From Cristatella mucedo (taxonomy: Eukaryota > Bryozoa > Phylactolaemata > Cristatellidae), in the NCBI GenBank assembly GCA_009760855.2, contig WPIO01000001.1, forward strand, positions 20,674,501 through 20,738,500: a DNA stretch of 64,000 nucleotides, given 5' to 3'. The position numbers were made by a program, and so were the translations under genes. How positions within the stretch are numbered: position 1 is the first letter of the stretch; each line of letters begins with the position of its first letter. The notes under the pieces were generated by a model. It was given only the letters and a program-made list of their open reading frames with translations, was not told the DNA's origin and did not search any database. Below, one piece after another: positions 46,795-57,299 of the stretch.

Positions 46795-49700
46795 TCAACC
46801 GCTACCACGGCCGAGCTGCTCGATTATTTTCCTAGTTCTTGGCGAGGCGAGATCCGAAGGTGTTCGGCCGCTGCTGTCGCGTGCCGAGCAGTCGGCGCCG
46901 CCTCTCTGGATGAGCAAACGCGCCTCCTCGAGGCGGTCCTCTTCGCAGGCTATGTGCAGTGGCGTCATGCCGACCGTATCGGCTTGGTTGGCATTAGCAC
47001 CGTGCTCGAGCAGAAAGGCGATTATCTGCACATGGCCTACATCAACCGCAGGCAGAAACAACTGCAACGGCATCTGCCAAATCCAAAGTGGTTTGCATAG
47101 GAAAGGAAAGCAGTTATAGCCGGAATGACGAGGCATAATCAGGCAGGGGGGATCAATGCTTACCTTTAGAAACGGCTCTATGCAGAGGCGTGCCACCATG
47201 GCGGTCAGCAACACTAGGCAAAGCGCCTTCTTTCAAAAGCATCTGTGCCAGGTCGACGTGACCTTTGGAAGATGCATAATGTAGACATCGCTGCCCCATG
47301 TGGTTGCAGACATTAACGTCAGCTCCGAGTGACAAGAGGCGGTGAGCGATTGCTGAATGCCCGGCACTGACAGCAATCATGAGTGGCGTCCACCCTGAAT
47401 CATCAGCAATGTCCACCTAGTCGACAAAATAAGTGAAATAACAGGTACCATTTCAGCTCGGCAATGGCTAGGCACTGAAGGTGCAAGTCCATATTGGTAT
47501 GGAAAAACCACTTAAAGGTTACCACACAGCGTTTACAAAAGGCCTGAGACCACAACCTTAAATGGCTAAGCAAGCAGTTTTAAACATCTAACCAGGCCTA
47601 GTGTATCTAGGATTCTACATGTACAGGCAAACAGCAGCAGAGACAGGTGTGAAAATGACAGTAGTACCAATGCACAAAACAAGATCACACAGCAAGGCTT
47701 TTCTGCTGCGACTCACCTATCTGTCTTTTTTATTAACTTTAAAAAGGCCAATCACAAAGAATAAAAAAAGTATAAATTAAGTGCAAACAAGATGCAAGCC
47801 TTGAGATCCTGAATGCATTTTAAGTCACTAACTTGCCTCAAAATTTAAGCTAGAACCACAACATGTAAGCTCATGATGCCTAGGCAAGAGGCCTGTATAC
47901 AAAGGCAGCCATTAGCAGCTCCTAATGCTGCAGCACAATGGCAGCCATTAGTACATGCACACAACAAACGAACAGTACTATGGCTAAGCTCAAAGTCAGG
48001 GTAGCTCAGAGCCCCGGTGCCATCTGGGGTAACACTTTCACAAGTCACAGGGCCACAGGAATACACAGGAATAAGCCTCTTGTTTAGTCATGCAGTATTG
48101 CCATTTAGTCTTTATTGAGTCTTTAAGTTATTAAGTCTTAAGTCATTTTTATTTTTGTTATTAATATTTGGATGTTTCTAAAGAAATGAACTCGCCCAAC
48201 GGTCCAAATAATTCTCTGGACATACTACTGCCAGAAACAGCTATCCCTCATAGTTCAGGCCAAAGTCAATAATCTTTCCCACAGTAATTAAAATGAGCTA
48301 CAAGGATATGTTAAAATGCAATCCAAAATAAATTAAGAGGAGAAAGACATCACGATCCCATGGCAAACATTAGTCTGCTGTGTGCTGACTTGAGAAACTC
48401 CCCGTACACTAATTTTTGGAGAATTTTTCAATATCTCCATTGACGTAAAATTAAGTGAATAGTAAGCATTTAGGATACTGAAGGTAATTTAGAGTAAATG
48501 CTGCTGAATAGTACCACTATGTTTATCTGACTACAGAACCAAGCAAAAAAAGTACACATGAATGCAAGGCCTGTCCCCCACCCCCTAACGGTTTATACTC
48601 TTCCTCTTGCTGATGTGATTGCTAAGCACAATCTAGGCTTTCACTTCTATGCGGATGACACTCAGTTGTACCTTTGCTTTGATCCCTCCCAGCCTTCGAG
48701 CACCTCAAATTCTCTCAACTCACTTGCTGCATGCATTGATGACATCCGCACATGGATGGCAGCAAATTTTCTAAAACTTAACGATGATAAAACTAACTTA
48801 CTAGTTATGGGCCAACCCAGTGTGATTCAGAGATTGGAAAGGCTGACTCTCAAAATTGGCTCTGCCAGCATATCTCCTGTCGAATCAGCTCGAAATCTAG
48901 GTGTCATATTCCAAAGCGACCTCTCGTTAGACGACCATATCAGCTCCACAGTCAAATCTGCCCATTTTCAGCTTCATAACATTGCTAAAATTCGGGCTTG
49001 TTTAGATAAGGATACCACGTCTAAGTTGGTCCATGCATTCGTGACATCCCGTCTCGACTTCTGCAACTCACTGCTTACTGACCTACCAGCATGTTCGATC
49101 AGGCGATTGCAGCTGGTGCAAAACTCTGCAGCTAGGCTTGTCTACCGTGAGCCTCGCAGTTGCCACATTACTCCACTTCTCGCCGACCTGCACTGGCTAC
49201 CAGTCAAGCAACGGATTGACTTCAAGGTTTTGTCGCTCACTTTTAGGTCCCTTCATTCTATGGCTCCAGCCGATCTCTCCGATATACTCCCCCACCAGGC
49301 CAAGCATCGAACCACCTGCTTTTCGGAATCCAACAGTCTAGAAATACCTCGTACAAACCTTAAATCCTTTGGAGACCGTGCATTTAGTTCCTATGCTTCC
49401 AAAGCCTGGAATTCCCTCCCGACTTGCGTCAGAACATCCCCTGACCTGACCACATTTAAAAGGAACTTAAAAACACACCTATTTAGGACAGCATTTAGTG
49501 GGTACCTGTGATTCGTCCTTCATGTGCTTATGCGTGTTGACACTGTGCATGCTGCCACTAACCACATTTGCATGCTGACCCTGTGCATGTCACCCCTAAC
49601 CATATTATTCATTTTGTTTGTTTTTCCAGCATGATTTTACTTACCATTCAATTGCATTTCCCTTTGCAACAAATGTAAAGCGCCTAGAAAGAGATTGAGT

Positions 49701-50159
49701 TCTCTGAGGGCGCTTTATCAAGTGCATTATTATTATTATATTATTATTACCAGCACGTATTTTAAATATTAGCATGTTTTCGATGATTACACACACTAGT
49801 ACATATCGGCAAACGGATTGTGTGTAGCTAATATTCACCAAAGCAACACAACATCACCACTACTCACTATGGGGATGAAATATACTGCTGCTGCATAGCT
49901 AATCATAAGACTCAAAATCAGCAACGCAATAATACAGTACATTCCATAGCAAGTACAGCTGATGACACACCTTTGCTCCATTATCCAGCAGGAAGTTAGC
50001 AACATTACTATGACCAGCAGATGCTGCCCAGTGGAGAGCCGATCTACCTTCCACATCCATTACATGAATAACGTTACTGTCAACCTTAAAAAGCTCCTGC
50101 AGTCTTGGCAATTCACCTTGAAAAGCTAGCTGGCAAGCTTCAACATTGGAATTGGACAT
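46795..50159 (-). CDS. PSMD10: 26S proteasome non-ATPase regulatory subunit 10 (gankyrin)
   Basis: Three exons: 50159-49971 (ATG, phase 0, donor AAG|GTGTGT), 47416-47164 (acceptor gtcgactag; phase 1, donor AAAG|GTAAGC) and 47036-46795 (acceptor gatgtag; stop TGA). The joined product is 227 residues against 226 in human. Ankyrin repeats appear throughout: GRSALHWAASAGHSNVANFLL (exon 1), SGWTPLMIAVSAGHSAIAHRL and GQRCLHYASSKGHVDLAQ (exon 2), and GMTPLHIACEEDRLEEARLL (exon 3), matching gankyrin repeat by repeat. Gankyrin is an assembly chaperone that binds the Rpt3 (PSMC4) ATPase of the 19S base in cytosol and nucleus. The human retinoblastoma-binding LACDE is IACEE here (residues 176-180). Intron 1 (2.55 kb) contains a LINE in the opposite orientation; intron 2 is only 127 bp. 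Note that translations read through both introns' edges are misleading. Confidence 0.93.
48590..49745 (+). mobile_element. L2/CR1-type LINE, best-preserved 3' half, in PSMD10 intron 1
   Basis: A continuous frame to 49511 (about 305 LINE codons) begins in the RT palm: LPLADVIAKHNLGFHFYADD with catalytic YADD intact, then FLKLNDDKTNLLVMG, SRLDFCNSLL, LQLVQNSAARLV, LLADLHWLPVKQR and NLKTHLFRTAFSGYL at the end. The complete 3' UTR follows, with stem-loop 'gcgcctagaaagagattgag..ttctctgagggcgc' at 49680-49713 and an ATT run. 5'-truncated inside the RT, so it lacks the endonuclease and fingers. The absence of stops suggests recent insertion. It sits antisense to PSMD10. Confidence 0.93.
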
Positions 50160-50290
50160 AGCAGTCGAATTTCACCTGTAACTGAAGCGGGCTTTTGCAA
50201 CAGCTACACAAACCTTGCGACGACGGTTAGTGCACTGACTGCATGGCATTCCAACGGCATCAATTCACTGCAATACGAGCATATAAAATA

Positions 50291-50465
50291 CAGTCAACTC
50301 CACACATAAGAATATCGGATATAGGAATACTCGTCTTAAAAAAGTAGCAGTTCCTGGCCCCACATGGTATCCTCAATATTAGTTTCACTCCAAATATGGA
50401 AATACTCCACAGATAAGAATGGCTATTTGCCGGCCCGAGCATATTCTTATCAGCAGAGTCGACTG
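50291..50465. mobile_element. Tc1/pogo-like MITE
   Basis: Ends cagtcaactccacacataagaat and the reverse complement cagtcgactctgctgataagaat pair over about 25 bp with few mismatches. TA lies on each side (50289-50290 and 50466-50467), the target duplication of Tc1/mariner/pogo elements. 175 bp, no coding capacity. Located about 130 bp upstream of the PSMD10 start. Confidence 0.75.
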
Positions 50466-50584
50466 TAGCCCCATTAGCCTCAATATTAGTTTCACTCCAA
50501 ATATGGAAATACTCCACATATAAGAATGGCTATTTGCCGGCCCGAGCATATTCTTATAAGCAGAGTCGACTGTAGCCCCATTAG
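50371..50584. repeat. 107-bp tandem duplication including MITE right end
   Basis: Unit 50371-50477 (cctcaatattagtttcactc ... gtagccccattag) is repeated at 50478-50584 with two or three base changes. The unit comprises the right half of the MITE, its TA and 10 bp of flank, so the duplication is post-insertion. Confidence 0.95.
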
Positions 50585-50610
50585 GTGCTAGCAATGCCCA
50601 TACAGCTGAT

Positions 50611-50792
50611 AGCACATAAAGGTAAGGACAGCTGGTTGCACTACCTGGTAAGCTAACGTAACCAACCTGCATGCTACATTACCAATATACCCAATACTTC
50701 CAGCACATAAAGGTAAGGACAGCTGGTTGCACTACCTGGTAAGCTAACGTAACCAACCTGCATGCTACATTACCAATATACCCAATACTTCC
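50611..50792. repeat. 91-bp perfect tandem duplication
   Basis: Unit 50611-50701 (agcacataaaggtaaggaca ...) is repeated at 50702-50792 with no visible difference, so it is recent. Distinct from the neighbouring 107-bp duplication. Confidence 0.95.
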
Positions 50793-50960
50793 GGCTTTTT
50801 GCTAAGGTATCCTCATGGGAAGCGATATGGAGCTTAACACATCCCACGAGGCTAGGAGCTATACAAGCTATATCCCAATAGACCGAGCAAGCGAACAGTT
50901 TCTGACGGCCATAGGGCTTTGAAAACAATCTGAACTAGATTGCACACCGAAGCCACTGGG

Positions 50961-51112
50961 CCGTGATAGCCCAGGAGGTAAGGTGCTTGCTCTTCACGAC
51001 CAAGTTTGTGAGTTCGAGTCCTGCGGTGGGCGATTCTGTATTACCAACTACAAGCAGTGGTGATAACAGTTAAGGCTCTTCTGCTGCTATACACACGAGG
51101 CTGTTAAATCAG
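50961..51112 (+). mobile_element. tRNA-derived SINE (family 2)
   Basis: Head gggccgtgatagcccaggag, gtaaggtgcttgctc, B box gtgagttcgagtcctgcgg, then tail caagcagtggtgataacagt taaggctcttctgctgctat. The only long forward copy, and useful for defining the family. Confidence 0.8.
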
Positions 51113-51334
51113 CTAACATGCATTTATTTATTTTAAGTGTCTGCAATATTTACAAAACACAAAATGAAGGGCCGACACAGCATACTCATAGAAAGAGGAA
51201 CCCAAGACCCAAATGACAGTAGCGAAAATCTAGGAGGTAGCTTAGTGTAACTGAGTGAATGGGTGACGATCAGTACTTTGGTTGGAGTCAGTAGACAATG
51301 TTCATCTTTCACAGCAAGTGAAACCCCCAGCCTG

Positions 51335-51510
51335 CTGCAGCTGAGGCAACCGAGCCTTAGTCCAAAGAAAATCGGCTCACGCCTCACCGCCCAAGCTATG
51401 GGTTCGAGTACTGCAGCAAACAATCCTCTCTGGTCCACTGGTCACACAGACTCTACTGCAATATACTTTAGGTTTGTCCTATCAGCTGCACCTGACTTTT
51501 TCTTTACGAC
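51335..51510 (+). mobile_element. Possible tRNA-derived SINE, third type
   Basis: A B-box-like ctatgggttcgagtactgcag follows a cacgcctcaccgcccaag segment. The body (tactttaggtttgtcctatc) matches neither family 1 nor 2. The flanking 96-codon frame is not supported as a gene. Confidence 0.3.
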
Positions 51511-51599
51511 AATAAGACTTCAAAAGGAAGACTATGCCAGTCGAACATCCTAAACAATAGCTGCAGTAAAGAATTTGGTATATCAAACTATTTAGGATC

Positions 51600-51910
51600 G
51601 TGTGAAAGATAAACCCTGACAGATTGTTGGTGACAGAAGATTTTGCTCAGCAGGTCCTATACTGTAGAGCTCACTTCCACAATTCGTAGGCAACACTTAC
51701 TCTCCTGCTGCCGACCATAGCAAATTATTTTCAGCCATCCTGGGCTGCTACTTCTACGCTACTCACTATCTCAACTGCCCTTCTGACTCAGCTATGCTTC
51801 TCAATTTCTCTTTGTTACGTGAGAGGTATTGGCTACCGAATGAGGATCAAAAGCCGTTTAGGCTTTGAATGTGTTTAAGAAAACTCTCCTTCGTAACTAC
51901 CAGATAACAC
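51600..51910 (+). repeat. Repeat family C
   Basis: Contains tactctcctgctgccgacca, ttcagccatcctgggctgct, ctgactcagctatgcttctc and tttaggctttgaatgtg. Direct neighbour of another copy, suggesting clustering or a local duplication. Confidence 0.55.
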
Positions 51911-51984
51911 CTAGCAACACTTGGCTGAACTGCTGAACCCAATAGCTTCAGCCTCACCGTACCCTCGCGTCCTCTATGGACAAT

Positions 51985-52590
51985 AAATTTGCTGTTCGAT
52001 TTCTTTGCTTACAGATGGTTAGCGACCATTTCTTGCTAAGTAGGTCTCGGACTGTGAAACACACTTCCACATTTCTTATGCAACTACCTCTACTATCCTG
52101 CTGCCGACTGTGGAACATCGTTTCCAGTCTGTCCTGAATTGCAACTCTCATATGACACACTTCCAAGACTGCCCTTCTGAACCTTCTGACTATTCTTCTT
52201 ACTCTCTCTTTGTTTCGTGAGATAATAATAATAATAATAATAATAATTCACTTGATAAAGCGCCCTCAGAGAACTTAATCTCTCTCTAGGCGCTTTACAT
52301 TTGCTGTAAAGTGAAATGCAATTGAATGGTAAGTAAAATCATGCTTGAAAAACAAACGAAATGAATAATATGGTTAGGGGTGACATGCACAGGGTCAGCG
52401 TGCAAATGTGGTTAGTGGGCACAGGGTCAGCGTGCAAATGTGATTAGTGGAGATGAAGTATGTTGGTTACCGAACGCATATAGAAGGCCACTTAGGCTTT
52501 AAGTGCGCTACAGAAAACTCTTCTGAGTAACACCCACTCAGTCTTTGTGGCTTTGCGGAGTTAGAGAGATACATTACATTACATTACCCA
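51985..52590 (+). repeat. Repeat family C, interrupted by a LINE 3' end
   Basis: Left part 51985-52220 ('aagtaggtctcggactgtga..', tttgtttcgtgag) and right part 52450-52590 (atgttggttaccgaacgcat, ttgcggagttagagagatac, attacattacatt) are one element split by the reversed LINE end at 52222-52450. The terminal repeated acatt suggests a pentamer-tailed LINE. Confidence 0.6.
52222..52450 (-). mobile_element. LINE family-1 3' end with small UTR duplication
   Basis: Reversed (AAT)n, stem-loop agcgccctcagagaactta, 3' UTR, then a 32-bp unit gcacagggtcagcgtgcaaa... given twice in tandem before the truncation. Inserted in repeat C. Confidence 0.9.
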
Positions 52591-53032
52591 CGAAGCATAA
52601 TACGCTATCAGCAGCAATATAGGTAGCCTGAGAGTGAGAGGGAGAGCAGCCACAAGTTGTCAGCCACTTCTGCTACTGGACACTGCAAAGGACATTAATG
52701 AATAAGCACAGACTTGTACCAAAAGAACCCAAGAGACCATGGGTCACGAAACAAATATACGAAATGGCATGCTTATGGTAACGGAGGTACATTTGACTGC
52801 AAATGTGTCAGCACATTTCGAAATCACCTCAATTGAAGGAACGTGATGTGCTTCCCAAGGGCAAACAGCAATTGTGCTATGCTAACACTTGCCGTAAGGC
52901 TGCTCAAGGCCAAATCGTAAAAATGCTTTGGTTTATGCTGAGGCCATTAAGTTAATCCTACTGAGACCAGTAGTGCAACCATAAGCAAACTGTCTACTAC
53001 ATATAAATCTGCAGAGGACCAGCTTGTATAAA

Positions 53033-53172
53033 TATAATATAATTCATTTATATAGCACCCCAAGAGAACTTAATCTCTATTCAGGCGCTGCACATATGCC
53101 TCGGGGCTCGAGCCCAAGACCTCTGCCAGACCTTGGTCGGGGTGAACACCTTAACCGCTGGACCAAACCAGC
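53033..53172 (-). mobile_element. tRNA-derived SINE (family 1)
   Basis: Reversed: tatagcaccccaagagaact, 'ctattcaggcgc..', B box ggggctcgagcccaagacct, A box caccttaaccgctggacc. Full length. Confidence 0.85.
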
Positions 53173-53199
53173 TTAGACCCAAGCACTGCACTAACAAGC

Positions 53200-54500
53200 T
53201 CCATACACCAGTTTAGCGACTGCAAGTAATCGACGGCTGTTAATGTTAGTCCACAAAATAAAATCAACCCAAAGATATCTGCCGGTTTTCTTCTAAAGCA
53301 ATTTTCTTTTCTTCTTACAGGTAAATCGTTTCCCCACAGCCTTCCTTAGTAAATAATAGCCTGCTGCTGTTGGTTTTAATTGGCCACGAATTAGTGAAAA
53401 TGTACAGCTTTCAGAATAAAAAGTAGATAGTTCGAATACAGCCTGTCAGCATAAGCGCTAACCACTTTTGTCATCAAACAGTAGCTCGCTCGGTGCGATG
53501 ACAGGTGCAACACCACCGATATCCTCTTAGAGTGACATCAGCAAAATCCTCGTCAAAAATTGACCGTTATCATATCCATTACAGTACAGGCATTTCGAAA
53601 ATCAGGGAAAGTCCACTCAGATGACGTAACCCACGCACAAGACGCGTCACTTTTGAGAAGTTGGACGGTCAGTAGTCGCAAGGCACACTTCTGACGGTTG
53701 GACCACTAACATTAGGCAGCCGTTAAAGATTTAAGAAAAAGATTCTAAATAAAGAGAGACAGCAGATGCTGGTCCGCCGCCCAAACTACTTGTTAATCCC
53801 TGCATTATCTGCGCCACTGCTATTCAGATTCCTAGCTGGGCCTGCCACTCCACGAAAGACAAAATCGATATTACTAGAGCATGCTTATTTGCTAAACGCA
53901 TCTTTAACAGAAGCAGAGGTCCACACACTTACGCTTGTGTGGTCCACATGCACTAATAGATGCCGCTAGAGAGCGCACGCCAAAAATTCAGCTTTAACAT
54001 GCAAGCATATCTACACGATCACACAGCTCGCTCCTATTATGCAATCGTGGCGCTCGAGATATGCTGCACCGCTCTGGTCACACCACTATCACAAGCGCTC
54101 ATACACATTTCAGGCTTATTCATTGATCCACAGAACGTTTTGTTGTGGCCTACGAGATCCGGGCTATACGACAACGTCGTATACCCGCACAAATGGGCGC
54201 CGGGAGTGATTGGAGAATGGTTATACAAAAACACTGGCGGCTCTTGCAGATTTATACCAAACAAGTAAAAATTGAAGACTGTGACAGAAAAATTTAGAAA
54301 CACCAGAACAGCTTAAAGTTTGCCAGTACTTCAAACTGACCGTTAAAGCAACACTCACCATAACACCACGCGAATCGCAATCTATACAGCGACTCCAGTA
54401 CAGCTGTTACAGCCCCACGAATTATCTCCCTGATATAAGCCCCCACGATCTAGGCACTCATCGACCGCCAAATCCAATAGTACACCATTATTTGAAACGG
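53200..54500. other. No supported gene
   Basis: Frames of 67-102 codons on both strands around 53.77-54.30 kb overlap each other and lack splice or motif support. No known repeat. Confidence 0.35.
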
Positions 54501-54504
54501 TTTC

Positions 54505-54595
54505 ATGAATCCATACTGTCCAGGATTGCTTTTCCGTGTGATGCTGCTTGTATGTGTATATTTAGTTCTAAAATTTAAATATCTTACGGATACAG
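54505..54595 (+). CDS. Candidate first exon, type-II-membrane-like N-terminus
   Basis: ATG at 54505 opens 30 codons: MNPYCPGLLFR then the hydrophobic VMLLVCVYLVL and KFKYLTDT, ending at a strong donor ACAG|GTAAGT (54596), phase 1. A short N-terminal stretch plus signal anchor is typical of Golgi glycosyltransferases and other type II proteins, but no catalytic exon could be matched to the right, where a SINE, an LTR and LINE copies intervene. Could be chance. Confidence 0.35.
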
Positions 54596-55015
54596 GTAAG
54601 TTGCGACCGCTGAAACGCTAAACGTTGACTCGCGTAGCCGCCACACCCCAATCTTCTGACGTCCGTGGAATTAAACCTCATGGACGTACGTCAGTGCTTC
54701 CTTAACCCAGACTTCAGGACGACGGCATATATCTTAAAACTCGCCTGAATGAAGACACGGCAGCCAAACGTGGTCTACTTCGTGGCCTAGACGCAAGCTA
54801 GAATTAGAAGTCGACCAACCACAAGGGGCGTCAGGGACGAGCCTTCGTCGTAGGTTTGAAAAGCGCGGCTAACGGACCAGAGCCAAATCAAACCGAAGCT
54901 GCAGGACTCGGTAATACTAGCGACCGTTGCTTGTCTACTATACAGTCCTTCACTAAATGGTAGCCACATCACAACTAAACAGCGTCAAAACCCGAATTAA
55001 AAAAAGGCAAGCTGA

Positions 55016-55165
55016 TTTAAGAGCCTTGTTTATATAGCGGCAGAAAGGCCTTCATGGCTATCACTACCGCTTGCAGTGGTCAATCAAGAATGATCCACTA
55101 GAGGACTCAAACCAACGACCCGGATCGTGAACAGCAAGCACCTGCCTATTGAGCCAAGACCCCGC
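55016..55165 (-). mobile_element. tRNA-derived SINE (family 2)
   Basis: Reversed: tatatagcggcagaaaggcct, tcatggctatcactaccgct, tgcagtggtcaatc, degraded B box actcaaaccaacgacccg, end cctgcctattgagcc. Confidence 0.7.
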
Positions 55166-55576
55166 ATTTCATTCAAGAAAGAACGTTGTGAAGCAAACTT
55201 TACCCGAATCGTTGACTAAATACCGTATTGTAGCACTTTCTGGCCTTGGCTGAATTTTAGCGCAAATAAGAACTGTTCGGAGGCGGGCTAGAACTCCTTT
55301 GTCCTGGAGCAGTGAGCCAGAGAGAAGCGTCAGTGCGGTTAGAGAGCAAGAGCTTAAGAGCAAGCCAGGAAGCTGAGACCAGCGGTGGCGATTCGGCCTT
55401 TAGAATTGGTCCGATACCCGCGGAAGCTGCTGATTGATGTTGGCTGGCCTGTCAACCTCCGCCTTCACTCGGTCCAAGAAAGAATCGTCTGGAACACATT
55501 CGCCATTCAAGCTGGACAGAGGTGCCCTTCCAGTGGCCTACTGACGGTATTAATTCCTTGCCGTAATGGGCTGGGG

Positions 55577-56190
55577 TGTCGGGCCCAATACCACTAAGCT
55601 CTTGCCCATAGTCTCAGCTAAGTATTTAAGAGTCGAGCGACGCTCGCTCTTGGTGTCTTTTTGGTCTTTTGTCCGGCTCTGCGCTTCGACGCCGTCGGAC
55701 TGGTTTCTCTGAAAGCGAGGGAGGAGGGCGGGCCGTCCACCGACGATGGACGGAACAGGACAAGACAGCGCTAGGAGAATTTGGTGGACTCCACCGAATA
55801 CGGTCGTATCGCACCCGAGCTGGCATTTTGTGTTTCCTTTGTGTTTTGTGTGTGCGCGCTTGCACGCGGTCTCGGCATAAGGATTTGCCAGTGCGAGCTA
55901 GACGTAGTTGGTGTGTGTGGAGTCCTAGTTATCCGGTTAGGGTTTAGGCTCCAGTTCGAGATCTGTCTATTTGGGTCGTTCCCTAGTATAGATGTAAGTA
56001 GCTTAAGTGTGAAGACGTGTTTCCTCCGCAAGAGTGTTTGTGCTGTTGAGAGCGTGCGAGGAGTGTGGAGATTAAACTGAGCTAGACGCGCAGCGACTTT
56101 GTCCGCTTGCGAATAAAGCCCAGTAAAATCCCCAATTTGTGTGTCTCGCTTTCCAATTCCGGCCGCGGACTCACGACCCCCTTTAGTAAC
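55577..56190 (+). mobile_element. Probable LTR of a Ty3/gypsy-like retrotransposon
   Basis: Begins TGTCGGGCCCAATACC after a purine-rich gggctgggg. A TATA-like gtatttaagag lies 45 bp in (55620), and the region after it is GC-richer. AATAAA at 56112-56117 is followed by a GT/T-rich stretch (ttgtgtgtctcg). The 3' border is uncertain (around ctttagtaacggtaagca). No gag-pol follows in the same orientation, so it is a solo or truncated LTR. Recognised by architecture only; a second LTR was not found. Confidence 0.45.
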
Positions 56191-56439
56191 GGTAAGCAGG
56201 TTAGCACCAGAAACGCTCGTTTCGTGGCGGCCTGTTTATTGTGCGTAGGCGCGCACCGAACGGCATTAGGCGCTAGGCTACGCCGCTAGGTGAGCAGCAG
56301 GTCAAGCCTACTCCGCCGAGCCTTCGGCGTGAAAGTATGTTACAATACAATGCAGATCGTTCTACGCAATCAAGAACTCAAACTATGGCTTCTCTATGTT
56401 ACCCGGCAATAAAAACTGTAATAAGAAGACATTTTAAGC

Positions 56440-57290
56440 TCCCTCTTGCTGATGTAATCGCCAAGAGCAATGTAAGCTTTTATTTTAAGCAGAGGACATC
56501 TAGCTGTACTTCCGTATTAATTACTTCCTGTCTTACAAAGCTTCGACCTCTCACCACTCTCTCGCTGCATGCACTCCTGAAAGTCGTAGCTAGATTGAAG
56601 CAAAGTTTCTCAAATTGAATGTCGCTAAACCAAATTCGTAGATGTGGGCAAGCTTGTGTTACTCAGAAATGAAAAGAAATGTCCCTCCAAATTGGCTCAG
56701 CCAGAAAATCGCATGTAGCATCTACGCTTGATCTATGTGTCTAATTCAAAAATGACTGTCCATAAGATGACAAAATCAGCTCCGCAATCAAGAGTGCCGA
56801 CTTTCAGGTACGTATCGTTTCAAAATGTCGGGCCTGTTTAGACAAGGATACTACGTCCAAGTTATTCTATGCATTTGCGGCAGCCCGCATCGCTTTATAT
56901 AGCTCACTCCCCGCAGGTCTTCCTGTGCTATAAAGCTCTTACAGTTGATGGGAAACTCTAGTTGCTCGGATTTTCCTATGTTAACTTGGCAATTACACCA
57001 CTTCTCACGGGCTTGTACTAGCTTAAAATTTAGCAGCCAATCAACTTCAAGGTTTTACCACATATTTACAGGTCTCTATTCATTTGCACTGGCCTAATAA
57101 GTCAAAATACTTCTCAATCAGGCTAGACATCATATCGTTGGCTCTTCTGCCTCAAGTCGTATAGCAGTGCCCTAAGCCAACCTCAAACCCACTGGAGACC
57201 GTGCAGCAAGTTCATGCTCTTAAAGCTTGTAATTCACTCTCTGACTTGATTACATTTAAAAATAAGTTTGAATATCCACATTTCCCTTAC
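56440..57290 (+). mobile_element. L2/CR1-type LINE, heavily degraded
   Basis: Starts ctccctcttgctgatgtaat (the LPLADVI region), then the YADD region is lost (tttaagcagaggacatctag). Continues gggcctgtttagacaaggatactac and ends near ttacatttaaaaataagtt. No tail. Many indels. Confidence 0.75.
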
Positions 57291-57299
57291 ACTGTTATC

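Noticed and set aside
53030-53175. Functional tRNA gene
   Set aside because: A and B boxes are present, but the cloverleaf is not intact and the LINE-like tail marks it as a SINE. The same applies to all tRNA-like stretches here.
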